From NCBI GenBank assembly GCA_963971285.1, contig OZ020255.1, positions 7,688,001 through 7,752,000 on the forward strand: a stretch of DNA of 64,000 nt. The letters run 5' to 3'. Position 1 is the first letter of the stretch. Each line of letters opens with the position of its first letter. The notes under the pieces are model-generated. The model saw only the letters and a program-made list of their open reading frames with translations. It was not told the DNA's origin and ran no database searches. Of the stretch, positions 25,001 to 35,400 are shown one piece after another. The stretch comes from Astropecten irregularis. Its lineage: Eukaryota > Echinodermata > Asteroidea > Paxillosida > Astropectinidae. The translations under genes and the position numbers were made by a program.

Positions 25001-28000
25001 ACACGGTTTTGAATGGCGCCCTCTTTGGATTAAATCAAGAAACTGCGGTGGTGTCAGTATGTTATTTGAAAATCAACAAAAAATCAACGGTTTGAGATAT
25101 TAAGTTGATTCTTTCACCAAATGTGATTGTTAGGCAAGGTCTTTCTTTGTGATACATTGCTTGACCTCTGTGACCTCTACTTCCGGTCAAGCAGGAAGTA
25201 GGTTCTCATTTAAAAGTGGTAAAAGCTATGATCATAATTCTTTCACCAAAAGTGAATGTTAGGCAAGGTCTTTCTGTGTGACATATTGGTTGACCCCTGT
25301 GACCTCTACTTCTGGTCAAACAGGAAGTAGCGCCTCATTTGAAAGTGCTAACAGCTATGATCATGATTCTTTCACCAAAAGTCAATGTTAGGCAAGGTCC
25401 TGCATTTGTATTTCATAGCTTGACCCCTGTGACCTCTACTTCCGGTCAAACAGGAAGTAGGTCTTCATTTAAAAGTGTTAAGAGCTTTGACCATGATTCG
25501 TTCACCAAAGGTCAATGTTAGGCAAGGTCTTTCATTTGTGTAACATTGCTTGACCTTTGTGACCTCTACCTCTGGTCAAGCAGGAAGTGGCTTATCATTT
25601 AAAAGTGGAAAGAGCTATGATCATGATTCTTTAACCAAAAGTGAATGTTATGCAGGGTCTTTATTTGTGACACATTGCTTGACCTGTGTGACCTCTACTT
25701 CCGGTCAAACAGGAAGTAGCTCCTCATCTAAAAGTGGTAAGAGCTATGATCATGATTCTTCCACCAAAAGTCAATGTTAGGCAAGGTCTTTCTTTGTGAC
25801 ACAATTCTTATTGACAAGCAATTTGTTTCCTCAACCCTGCAACAAATGGGTAAAATTTTTAGTTTTCTACATTGAAATATGGATACTTTTAAATATGCGG
25901 AAAAGCCATGTGTTCTGTTTTCAACAGACACAACCTCTAGTTTCTTCTTCTTCTTCTTCTTCTTCTTCTTCTTCTTCTTCTTCTCCTCAACTCGTATAGA
26001 CTTTGTACACAAATTTTGTCGGCGGCACTTTGGTAGTTTTTTAACAGCCGATTTTAACCAAACTTGGTCTGAAGGAAGTCCATATAGGGTAGTTGTCTCC
26101 CGAAACTTTTCGTCATCATGACGTCATCAGGTGTCATGTGACAAGCGATTTGAATTTAATAATCAAAATCTTTAAAAATCAACAAAAAATCAACGGTTGG
26201 AGATATTAAGTTGATTCTTTCACCAAAAGTGATTGTTAGGCAGGGTCTTTCTTTGTGACACATTGCTTGACCTTTGTGACCTCTACTTCCGGTCAAACAG
26301 GAAGTAGCTCCTCATTTAAAAGTGGTAAGAGCTCCCCTCATGATTCTTTCACCAATAGACAATGTAAGGCAAGGTCTTTCAATTGTGACACATTGCTTGA
26401 CCTCTGTGACCTCTACTTCCGGTCAAACCGGAAGTAGCTCCTCATTTAAAAGTGGTAAGAGCTATGATCATGATTCTTTCACCAATAGACAATATTAGGC
26501 AAGGTCTTTCATTGTGAAACATTACTTGACCTCTGTGACCTCTACTTCCGGTCAAACAGGAAGTGGCTCCTCATTTAAAAGTGGTAAGAGCTATGATCAT
26601 GATTCTTTCACCAATAGACAATGTTAGGCATGGTCTTTCATTTGTGACACATTGCTTGACCTCTGTGACCTTTACTTCCGGTCGAACAGGAAGTGGCTCC
26701 TCATTTAAAAGTGGTAAGAGCTATGATCATGATCTTTTCACCAATAGACAATGTTAGGTAGGGTCTCTCATTTGTGACACATTGCTTGACCTCTGTGACC
26801 TCTACTTCCGGTCAAACAGGAAGTAGCTCCTCATTTAAAAGTGGTAAGAGCTATGATCATGATTATTTTTAAAAAAAAAGGACAATGTTAGGCATGGTCT
26901 TTCAATTGTGACATATTGCTTGACCCCTGTGACCTCTACTTCCGGCCAAACAGGAAGTAGCTCCTCATTTAAAAGTCGTAAGAGCTAGGATCATAATTAT
27001 TTTGCCAAAAGGCAAATAATGTTAAAGAAATTCGTTTTCAGTGACAACATTCTTATTGATAGCAATATATATCATATGCGGAAAAGCCTTATGTGCTGTT
27101 TTTAACAGCCATAAACTCTAGTTTTTACTTGTTTTTCGTCCTCACACTTGCATGATCTTCATTGAACCTCACCCCACAGACACTGGGATATCTCGGCAAA
27201 CGAGAGACTGGTCATCCTGAAAGAATTCACCAATTATGGCATGGAACACTGGGGCTCAGACAATGAGGTGAGACGTGCATATAAGGCCTGATCCCATTGG
27301 TGGCCATCCAGGGAGAATCGGGCGGAGAGCCAATCACGGCTCAGAACAAGGGCTTTACGATACTCATGTCGTATCTTTTAAGAGAGATCATTTGATTGGT
27401 TGATTGATTCAATTAAAGGCATAATACAGGGTTGGTAAATGTGACAGAGCAGCTGCAGACTGTTCATAATTTGATTTGTCATGGAATAAAAACCAAACCT
27501 GTGAAATTTTCAACTCATGTCATCATCAGAAACTGTAGAAAACAGTGAAAAACGCTCACGGTATTTTCAAATCTATTCACAGGAGTTTTGTTTCTCACCC
27601 CGAGATCAAAACTGTTTTCGGTCGTTGTTTTACTAATTTCTGAATAAATAAGGCATTTCAGTCAGAAATATTTTAATAGTATGTTTCTACCAGCACCATC
27701 TTCATACCCGGAAAGTTATACAGTGTATGTAAATCTGTGAACATTTCTGTTTGGGTATGTTAGTAAACCTGTACGGTACCTTTAAAAGTACTATACTTTG
27801 GTAACATACCCAAACAGAAATCTCCACGGGTTTTAATACCTATAACTTAAATGGTATAAAGATGGTGATGGTAGAAACATGCTTTTAAAATTGTCCTGCC
27901 TGAAACGCTGTATTTATCCAGAAAAGGGTAAAAGAGTATGACCAAAATTTGTTTTGATCTTTTAAAGATAAAAAATAACAGTGACAAGATTTAAATGACA

Positions 28001-28540
28001 CTGTGGGAGTTTTTCACTTTTTTCTCAAAAAGTTGGCACTGCGTGAGACTGAAAATTTCACAGATGACTGGTACTGTATCTTCCATAATTTTTTTCACCA
28101 TAAATTTTTCACTGTCCTCAGGGAGTTGAGAAGACTCGTCGCTTCCTCCTGGAGTGGCTGTCTTTCCTCCATCGTTACATCCCCGTGGGCCTGCTGGAGC
28201 AGGTGCCGCAGAAGATCCAGGAGCGGCCGCCGTACTACGTGGGACGCAACACCCTGGAGACCTTGATGTCAAGCGCCAACTGCGCTGACTGGGTCAAGAT
28301 CAGGTGAGCCAAGGGTCATTTCCACAACCTCGGCTCCAGCTCAGGCTCTGGCTTCGTCTCTGTCATCCATATGCTGAAAATACAGGCTGAGGGTTTTTTG
28401 ATAGAAGCTGAAGCTCTCTGCTTTTTTTTCAAACCAGAGAATCTACTTCCACACCACAGCCAAAAGTCTCTGTTTTGGTCCCCGTTATTTTACAATGGAT
28501 TCACAAAATGGAGCTGGAGCTGGAGCTGAAGCCGGAGCCG

Positions 28541-28573
<33 letters not shown>

Positions 28574-29227
28574 TCAGAACCTGAGCCTGAGCCTGAGCCG
28601 GAGCGGAGGTTTAAAAATCTTGAAAGTGTCATTGGGAATGTTCTTAGTCTCTTGAATTGTCTCATGCTTAATAACGTATCCTCCCTCATATAATTATTTG
28701 CTGTATTGAGTCTCTCTCTTATTGTCACATTGCAGCATGAAGATTATGTGTGCTTTTAGGGTTCAATATCACAGTCACCATAGTGATTTGTATTGTGACA
28801 TCACATGTTGCTTAGCAATTAAGATGAATTCACACTTACGATCGATCTTAGTGCTTCGTGAAATCATCCGCTGTCTCTATTTGTCTTTCACTTTTTCCTG
28901 GCATTAAGGCGCTTTACATGAAAATTGCATTGAATTTTGATTCTGGCTAGTAACATTATTTCTTTTTACCGATTGAGACATTTTTGTTCTAAGCAAATAT
29001 GTGTGCTTCAAAATTCTACAAAATCGTACCTGGGTACCATACTTAAGTTCTCAAAGGAAAGAAAATAGCATGATTGGTAGAACTATTTTACCTATTTTGT
29101 GTTCCTTCTTCGTTTATTCCTATTGTCTTTTCCTTTATCAACCCTCCTATCCAGTGAGATGCTGCTAGGTCCGGTACCAGATACCTTCCAGTTCCTACCC
29201 AAGCACAAAGCCAACTCCTACAGTTAA
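12414..29227 (+). CDS. DUS3L: tRNA-dihydrouridine(47) synthase, DUS3-like, complete
   Basis: Exons: 12414-12574, 13165-14086, 15459-15611, 16329-16445, 17890-17955, 18796-18906, 19380-19476, 23044-23170, 27180-27267, 28122-28303, 29155-29227. All phases join to 2097 bases, 698 residues and TAA. The enzyme reduces U47 of tRNA to dihydrouridine using FMN and NADPH. Visible: two CCCH zinc fingers (C119, C128, C134, H138; C155, C164, C170, H176), a Pro/Ser/Thr-rich linker, then the TIM-barrel Dus domain from about 350 (YLAPLTT), the catalytic Cys443 in [43 protein letters not shown], and the C-terminal helical domain. Length matches animal DUS3L (about 650). The ATG at 12414 is preferred; an in-frame ATG at 12345 would add 23 residues. 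The intron after 16445 has a GC donor. Oddities are confined to introns, which hold satellites and transposons. Confidence 0.95.
14099..14312 (+). mobile_element. S1 SINE in DUS3L intron 2
   Basis: Includes the upstream family segment (TTGCAGCATTGCTAATGC) and a degraded tRNA-like head at 14226-14283 that keeps box A but has lost the GGTTCGAATCC box B. It begins about 12 bases after the exon 2 donor. Confidence 0.65.
14425..15340. repeat. 29-bp minisatellite, split by an insertion
   Basis: Unit GGTAGACTATCGGTAGAGG plus TCCACACAAA, about 16 copies from 14425 to 14903, with a last piece (GAGATCCACACAAAGGTAGG) at 15311-15330 beyond a transposon. Units differ by a few point changes; one variant at 14661-14680 reads ATCGTTAAGAG. 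Confidence 0.9.
14904..15306. mobile_element. TTAA-flanked MITE inserted in the 29-bp minisatellite
   Basis: TIRs AGGGTGRCTGCAATG at both ends, 403 bases, TTAA at 14900-14903 and 15307-15310. Removing it with one TTAA restores a minisatellite unit like that at 14661-14680. No coding capacity. Confidence 0.9.
15625..16250. repeat. TTGATTGATTGG degenerate tandem repeat
   Basis: Imperfect repeats of TTGATTGATTGG and GATTAGGGATCGGTGG fill most of DUS3L intron 3. Period is irregular, roughly 100 bases at the higher level. Confidence 0.75.
16503..16937 (+). mobile_element. second tRNA-derived SINE (S2) in the GC-AG intron
   Basis: A box-A-like GTGGCCTAGTGGTCTGG and box-B-like GGATTCGAATCC are followed by a body with AGTAAATGGGTACCTGTG and a tail ending AAGCGCTACATAAATA. 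It is a different family from S1. A similar tail piece (GAAGCGCCTTAGAGC) is at about 52308-52342. Confidence 0.65.
17299..17842. mobile_element. M5 MITE, TIR TCAAGAATC-AGGCCGTGTCCC
   Basis: The arms continue into ATTCACTGGCTG and internal GC-rich GGCTGCGGC repeats. About 544 bases. Ends of the related AGGCCGTGTCCGAA subfamily bound 55777-57026. Confidence 0.7.
17956..18795. other. DUS3L intron 5, no further gene
   Basis: At about 18347 GGGTGAGTCAAAAAGAACTT resembles a mariner terminus, and TTTTGCAAGTTGTCCATAGA (18519) recurs inverted near 18638. This may be a short palindromic element, but I cannot delimit it. Confidence 0.35.
18941..19200. mobile_element. M4 MITE with (GGCTCA)n expansion
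   Basis: Begins GGGCCTTTTCGAAACGGA, followed by about ten GGCTCA hexamers at 18958-19016, and ends in CCTGTTTCAAAAAGGCCC. It starts 35 bases after the donor of DUS3L exon 6. Confidence 0.7.
19511..22940. repeat. 3.4-kb M6 satellite, 49-bp unit
   Basis: About 65 head-to-tail units of the form GGAGTTAGGNGGGCCNGACG, TTTCGATCCTAGCAGGATC, TTTCTCAAAG. The GATCCTAGCAGGATC core is palindromic. At 22640 and 22770 units shorten, and from 22815 to 22940 three arms occur in the opposite orientation, ending in CTCCTAACTCC. The whole block is therefore bounded by an inverted repeat. It fills DUS3L intron 7. Confidence 0.93.
23185..23545. repeat. ATGAATATTCATG degenerate repeats
   Basis: The palindrome ATGAATATTCATG or variants occurs about seven times with TTGATTGGCTG-like spacers in DUS3L intron 8. 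Confidence 0.6.
23653..23986. mobile_element. M8 MITE
   Basis: Both TIRs are intact through TTGTTGTGTTGCCCTCA. A third, more degraded relative may be at 30413-30720 (CGACCGACC and poly-T). Confidence 0.7.
24050..27130. repeat. two tandem composite repeats, each with an internal 129-bp minisatellite
   Basis: Each composite has: a (CTT)n tract (24175 and 25940), CCGATTTTAACCAAACTTGG, CGAAACTTTTCGTCATCATG with TGACGTCA, then ATCAACGG and AGATATTAAGTTGATTCTTT, a 129-bp tandem array (25132-25800; 26212-27010; about 6 units each), then TTCTTATTGA and GCGGAAAAGCC. The array unit contains CTACTTCCGGTCAAACAGG followed by AAGTAG. It fills most of DUS3L intron 8. Confidence 0.8.
27417..27781. mobile_element. 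TTAA-flanked MITE related to M1/M2
   Basis: TTAA at 27413-27416; begins AGGCATAATACAGGGTTGGT and ends in an M1-like right half (AAATCTGTGAACATTTCTGT). Its right TTAA (27782-27785) is shared with the next element. Confidence 0.65.
27786..28110. mobile_element. M1 MITE, right end missing at DUS3L exon 10
   Basis: Starts AAGTACTATACTTTGGT in inverted family orientation and continues to about 28100 (ATCTTCCATAATTTTTTTCACC). The expected terminal 30 bases are absent and the exon 10 acceptor (28120-28121) follows directly. Confidence 0.65.
28313..28613. mobile_element. M4 MITE with GAGCCT expansion
   Basis: Runs from TTCCACAACCTCGGCTCC to GGAGCGGAGGTTT and starts 10 bases after the exon 10 donor of DUS3L. 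The hexamers at 28510-28605 create a spurious Glu-Pro frame. Confidence 0.7.
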
Positions 29228-29389
29228 AAGACGCCTGGCAGGGTACCAGTCTATTATTGAAGGACTACCGGTAGTCTTGTTGTCAAGGCTACTCCTCAAT
29301 AGGTCGCCAGAGGTGCAACTTTCAGATTTTAATCTGAAATCAGGTTTTTTATTCTATTTTAACCCCAATTTTGATTTTGTTCCCCTTAA

Positions 29390-29744
29390 AGTTAGTATCA
29401 TACTTTGGTTTTTGTCAAAGAAGTACAGATTCATGGGCAAAAATATCAAGGAAGATACAGTCACAGTCATCTGTGAAAATTTCAGTCCCGTACGGTGCCC
29501 ACTTTTTGAGAATGGTGAAAAACAGCCACAGTATTTCTTTAGTCTTTTCTCTTTTATTTTTGATCTTTTAAAAGATCAAAATGATTTTCGGTCTTTTTTT
29601 TACTAATTTCTGGATAAATACACCATTTCAGGCGGAAATATGTTAACGGTATGTTTCTACCACCACCATCTTCATACTCTGTAATAAAGTTATACGTAAA
29701 TCTGTGAACATTTATGTTTTGGTGTCCAAAGTATGATACTACCT
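29390..29744. mobile_element. M1 MITE, near full length, 355 bp
   Basis: M1 is a non-coding family of about 355-380 bases with ends close to AGGTAGTATCATACTTTGGT, a body with AGATTCATGGGCAAAAATAT, a perfect central palindrome GATCTTTTAAAAGATC, and a right half with CACCATTTCAGGCGGAAA. Here TTAA flanks it at 29386-29389 and 29745-29748. Confidence 0.85.
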
Positions 29745-29747
29745 TTA

Positions 29748-29947
29748 AGCACCAAAAGCTTTGGTAAATAAAATCAGTATGCCAGCCAAAACTCCTTGTG
29801 AATATCATGCTCAGCAAACAATGGCCGAATACAAGTCAAAAGCAGTAAACATCACATGAAAATTTGGTTGGCAACCCTGTTTGATCAAGGAAGACTTTTC
29901 ATGCTTAGGCAAATTTTGTGCTTAGGCAGCTCTATGAAATTGACCCC
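29748..29947. mobile_element. M3-related MITE, uninterrupted
   Basis: The inverse complement matches the two halves of 4248-4713 across the junction CCAACCAAATTTTCATGTG. It ends AGCTCTATGAAATTGACCCC and abuts the M1 copy ending at 29744. Confidence 0.65.
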
Positions 29948-30469
29948 AGAGTAACAAAGAAGTGAAATGATTTTAGGATTATTTTTATAGCCAAACAAAG
30001 AATTACATTATTTTAAATATATTAAAGTCAACATTTTAATTATTGGTTTTTATGCAGTTTTGTCTCAAAACTCCGTTCTCCGTGTATTTTCTCAGAAGGC
30101 TGTCATATCATTCATTCACGTTTAGTTAGTTTGAAAAAAAAAAACATTTTTAGAACAGTATTGGAATAAGCAAAGAAGATTAAGGGGTGGGCGTCACCAA
30201 AAGCAAAGCATGGTGACAGTGGTTTATTGTACCTCTTTTGCATTTTATGAATCGTCATAGCAATATGTGTATGTATATCATTTGATTTTGCTTGATGCGT
30301 TTTGTAATTGAATGTCACATGAACGACATTACAATATGACAATTTTGCAATTTATGTAATTATGATTAGGGCGCCCCTTTTTAATTCTGTGGTTCTCATT
30401 TCCGACCTACCCATATTTTGGGCTCCGACCGAAGAAAAAAAAAATGGCATAATATAAAAATAATATGAA

Positions 30470-30541
30470 AAAAAAAAAGAATTCCCAGAATTTCTGGAGA
30501 CAAAATATGTCTCCAAAAATTCTGGGAATTCTTTTTTTTTT
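30470..30541. repeat. near-perfect hairpin, 24-base arms
   Basis: GAATTCCCAGAATTTCTGGA and its inverted partner (30508-30531) enclose a 6-base loop, flanked outside by poly-A on the left and poly-T on the right. Confidence 0.8.
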
Positions 30542-30811
30542 TTGCCAATAGACCTCAAATTTTTATACTTTTTATCACTGAAATAGTACAAAAATATTCA
30601 AACGCGATTACAGTGAATACGTGAACATCATTTTCTTTAGGTTTTTGTGTATTCAGCCAGGTTTTTTTTTCCACCAAACTTTTTTTTTCGACCGACCGAC
30701 CCTCTCTCAAGGTGAACAAGAAATGAGAACCAAAGTTTTAAAAAGGGGCGGCCTTATATTGATTAAAAAGCTGCATCCTCTTTGAGTGATCCTCCATTTA
30801 CTGTTTCTCAG

Positions 30812-31027
30812 GTTGCAGCATTGCTAATGCCAGGCATATCTTAAATAACAGTATGTGAGTGGTTTCATGGCTTCCGACTGCCAAACGAACAAAGATATTT
30901 GACTATTAGGGACACCACCAACATAGGTCTGGATAGCCCAGATGGCAGAGCCCTGGAACAGTATTCCAGTGGTCACGGGTTCAAATACTGCTCTAGTCTT
31001 TTGTTTTCTGTGTTCCGACTTTCCAAT
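30812..31027 (+). mobile_element. S1 SINE
   Basis: Contains TTGCAGCATTGCTAATGC, CATGGCTTCCGACTGCCA, and a decayed head (GGATAGCCCAGATGGCAGAG, GGTTCAAATACTGCTC). Confidence 0.65.
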
Positions 31028-32461
31028 GATTTATGTATCATGTTTATATACACAACTATCAATTTTTCCCATTTTTCCATTTTCTCATTTTAATATTATT
31101 CTTTCCTGAGTTTTATATGATCACATCATGCGGTTAAAGTTTAATAGCAAAAACAATGACGAACTTTATTGTGGTTTCAGACAGAAACGAAAAATTAACT
31201 TATTTTAAATCCGTAGACTAATAATTTCTATGCAAGAAATTATTTTGATTTCAGTTAATGAGGAAATAATTGAAACTGTTTTTTTGCTAAAAACTTTCAG
31301 ACTTTCAGAAAGTGGGGTTCAACATTTCATTTTTAATTGATTAATTTAATCAATTGATGATTTGGAGAAATAACCACTAATTAATTTAGCTTAAAAATTT
31401 AAACATCATTTTGTTATGTGCAGATAGAGTTCTTTACAGACTCAGCAAATTTTCATTACATTCTTGTCATCTTATTCACCTACAAATCTCAACATTTTCC
31501 ATTTTCATGGACCCCTAGAAAAAAAAATTTCAGTTCCTTTGGCATTAGTTTTGGTACAGTGACTTCTCCATTTTGATGTTGGAATAAATGTTTATTTGCA
31601 GTGCCAAACATAGCATAAGGACATTTAAGATCGTAAATCCTTTTGGAGAAATGTTGTTTTGTGACTTTTCATTGATATTAATTTGACTTATTTGAGAAGA
31701 GGAATGGTTGAAATAGAATAAAAAAATAATAACTTTGTCAAATGATATGACATTTTTGTTTCATAAAAAGTTCTTTCAAAAAGTGATTATTGTGGACAAG
31801 TGGTTCCCAAAACTATAAAGTTATAGGAATGGAAAGCAACGTTTTATAGCTTCTACTGCTCCCAAACGATATTTTTGACTTTCAGCAAATGTTCCTGATT
31901 CCTTAAAACACCTCACATTGAAGAAATATTCTCCATTTTTTCAATGAAAAAGTATGTTTCAGAAACAACTTGTCCTTTCCTTTATAGTTTTAGGAACCAT
32001 TTGTCCACAATTAACCAAGTTTACTACTTTTACTTAGATCCAGTGGGTTATGTACTCCTTTAATTTCAGTTCTACTGTCGAGTCCCAAAATTCCAAAATT
32101 AAAAAGGGAGTACAAGCGCCCAAGTCCCAGGCAGTTGGGCCTAACTTTAGGAGTCATCTTTTCAGTATTGCGTGAAAATTATTCCCATCAATGTCAATTC
32201 TCAAGTTTGCAATCGCTTGTAAAATCAGCAAAAAATCAGCATTCTTTGGCATTACAGGCACACAAGAGGAAAGATATTTTGACAAAATGTGTGATGTAGG
32301 GTCCTTCATAATTTTAAGGCCGAGAAATAATTTGAAAACTCGAAGACCAAATCCTTGAAATCATAACAATTTAATATTTTTATCCTTGGCGGTGCGCTGC
32401 CCACTTTTTTCAGCTATAGAGGGCGCTCTTTATAAATTCCATTTGCAGCGCAAAATTCAAG

Positions 32462-35400
32462 ATGGCGGCACCCGGGGACGCTGTCTCCAATAGCAATGAG
32501 ACGGTAATGCAAGACCTGCAGAGTCAGTTAGCTGTCGCCAAGATTACTCTGCCAGAGTTGTCAACACTCGCCCAGAAAGGCAATGAAATGGTGAGGGGTC
32601 TTATTTTCTTATTTTGTAGCCGGTCTCCTTGACAATTTTAGGTTAGGCCAACCGTCTGACCGTTCACACAAAAAGTCACTGTTCACTGACTGTCTGTGGA
32701 GTGTGGACTGTGGGTAGCCTAACGTTAGTGTTGTTGCAACGAATCTACGAATTCGACGAAACTAGATCATAAACGCCCTCTATCATCCGATTCCTACTTT
32801 CGGTACCGAAATTGCAAATCTGTTAAGTGGACTCGTTGCCAGTCCCCACATTTTTGATGTTAAGAATAAGATTATTAAGAAGACAAAAAACTAAGACCAG
32901 CGGCCTCGGATCGGTGGCAGCGAGAAGTTTAGACCAATCCAGCGTGCAGTGCATGCTGCACGTGCACCGCGTGCGACCAGTGCCCATAGATTTTTTAAAA
33001 ATATCTAACTCCATGACCGGCGCCCCAAACCTCACAGTTTGACTGGGACCCAGTCTATTGAAGATTGTGCTAGCGCCAGCTGCAGCTGCAGAATGAACGT
33101 TAGCGGAATGAACGTGAACGGACGTGAACGTGGGCCGTGTGGCCCTGTTTTTAGCCTTGCTGTCCACCTAAATGATTAAACCCAACTAAATAAACCAATA
33201 TACTGGAAATAACACCTTTTCAACCTGATCACGAATATCTCTGAACACAACAACGGATTTGAAAATCCGTCAATGAAACTGGGATTCCTAGTTTCGTTGC
33301 ACCGGATTTGCAAATCCGACGATTCCAAGATTCGTTGCAACAGTGTGGCTGTGCTGTCACATATGCCAGTGAGTGTCACAGACAGTCATGACACAGCTGT
33401 GTCACTGTCACTGTCAGTGTCACTCACACAGTTCAGACTGTGCTGTGGCTGTGCGGATACATTCCACTAGGGAAAGAATTCCACTGATGACCATAATTTA
33501 TGCACAACTCTATGCAACAGAGGGCATTTTGAGCAAAATGGCTGCCACAGTATTGGAAGTGTAACGTTACAATTTGTTGGTAAAAAACACTGTAATTAAC
33601 TCACTTTTCAGATATGCTACCCAAGTTTTCCACACCTGAGATTTAAGTTTATCATAATTTGTATCCAATAAGTTAACTCTTGGAGGATATAATCCTTTTT
33701 CCGTCATGGTCATCAGTGAAATTCTTTCCAGCTACTTTACCAAAAGTGGAACCAGACTAATCAGAATTGACTTAGGCTATGTCCAGGAACACCAACACCA
33801 AAAGACTGAATCATGAATGGCAGGCCTTACGTTAATTTTTTCATCAAAAATAGATTACTATAAAACGTTAAGGTTATAGGCCTATAATAGAAAATGAGAT
33901 AAACTTTTAAGGTAATCTTACAGTTACACTGTTTTACTTTGCGCTTTATAATTAGGCCTAACGTTAGTTGGGCAAATATCAATCTCTTGTTTTGTTTTGT
34001 TTTTCACCCAGCTTGTAGAAAAGTTTCTCTCTGAAAGTGTTGAAGTTCACGGAGATTCTACAAATGTCCGTCAGAGTCAGCTGTACATTGGTACGTATAA
34101 ACATGATAAAGAGTAGGCCTATACCGTCAGATATCAGTTGGCAAGAATTCTGAATTCAATCTCGACATAGGTTGTATCGAAGTATCACACATGTCAGATG
34201 AGCCATTAGGAGGCCAACTCGACTTGAGACAAGTCGATCACGACGACAACTCGACTCCGAGACAGCTCGACTCCATCTTTGCCCTCTGCAACGTGCCCGC
34301 TAGGCTCTACCAGGCTGGCTGCCACAGCCGACCTGACACCGCAGTTTGCTGCTATGTCTGTCTTGTGCAGACCCTTGAGCAGCCTTTTACTTCCTATTAA
34401 CTACTAAGTGTATTATATTTGGTTTCACATATTATTCAGAAATATCTTTACATTGCAAGGTCGCACATAGTCCCCGCACACCACACATCACAGTAGTAGA
34501 GATGGAGGCAACTTTTCTTGGAGTCAAGTTGTCTATGCAGTCGACTTCTCTCAGAGTCGAATTGTCATTGCGGTCAACTTGTCTCGAGTTGAGTTGTCCT
34601 ATGGTCAACTTATCCGTTGCCCTTCTTGTCTAATAAACTGCTGCAAACTGTTCATCAACCAAAAATAATGACCTATCAATTAAAAAGCTGTATCCTCTTT
34701 GAGTGATCCCCCATGCACCGTTCTCAGGTTGCAGCATTGCTGCTCGCATTTTATATGATCCTTGGGATTTGGTGGTGTGTGTGTGGTTTCATGGTTTCTG
34801 ACTGCCAAACGAACAAAGATAATTTACTATTGGGGACACCACCAACATAGGGCTGGATAGCTCAGTTGGTAGAGCACCTGTTTAGTATTCAAGAGGTTGC
34901 CGGTTCTAATTCCACTCTCAATCAATTTTTCTTTGTTCACTTTTCAAAATAATGACCTGAAATATATCATGCTTAGAGTTGGAGGGCCTGACGTTTGGAT
35001 CCTAGCAGGATCTTTCTCTTTAGCCTAAATTGAGAAAAATCCTGCTGGGATCGAAATGTCAGGCCCTAAGGTAGTATCATACTGTCATACTTTGGTAAGA
35101 AACCAAAACAGAAATTTTCACAGATTTACGTATAACTTAATACAGGGTATTAAGATGGTGACGGTAGAAACATACCGTTAAAATGTTTCCGCCTGAAATG
35201 GTGTATTTATCCAGAAATTAGTCAAACAATGACCGAAAATCTTTTTCGATCTTTGAAAAGATCAAAAATAAAAGAGAAAACACTTAAGAAATACTGCGGC
35301 TGTTTTTCGCTGTTTTCTCAAAAAGTGGGCAACATATGGGACTGAAATTTTCACAGATTACTTTTACTGTATCTTCCTTGAAATTTTTTCCCACGAATCT

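Larger units (their letters stand above)
29228..32461. other. intergenic region between DUS3L and the ankyrin gene
   Basis: Contains the repeats listed separately. The AT-rich stretch 31030-32350 showed no exon, repeat family or RNA. Near 31795 GTGGTTCCCAAAACTATAAA recurs inverted at about 31980, so an old inverted-repeat element may be there. Confidence 0.5.

Noticed and set aside
28475..28693. Glu-Pro repeat protein frame
   Set aside because: Produced by M4 hexamers within an intron of DUS3L.
34191..34400. 69-codon frame between ankyrin exons 2 and 3
   Set aside because: Lies in an inverted-repeat region and would break the otherwise exact phase match of the neighbouring exons.
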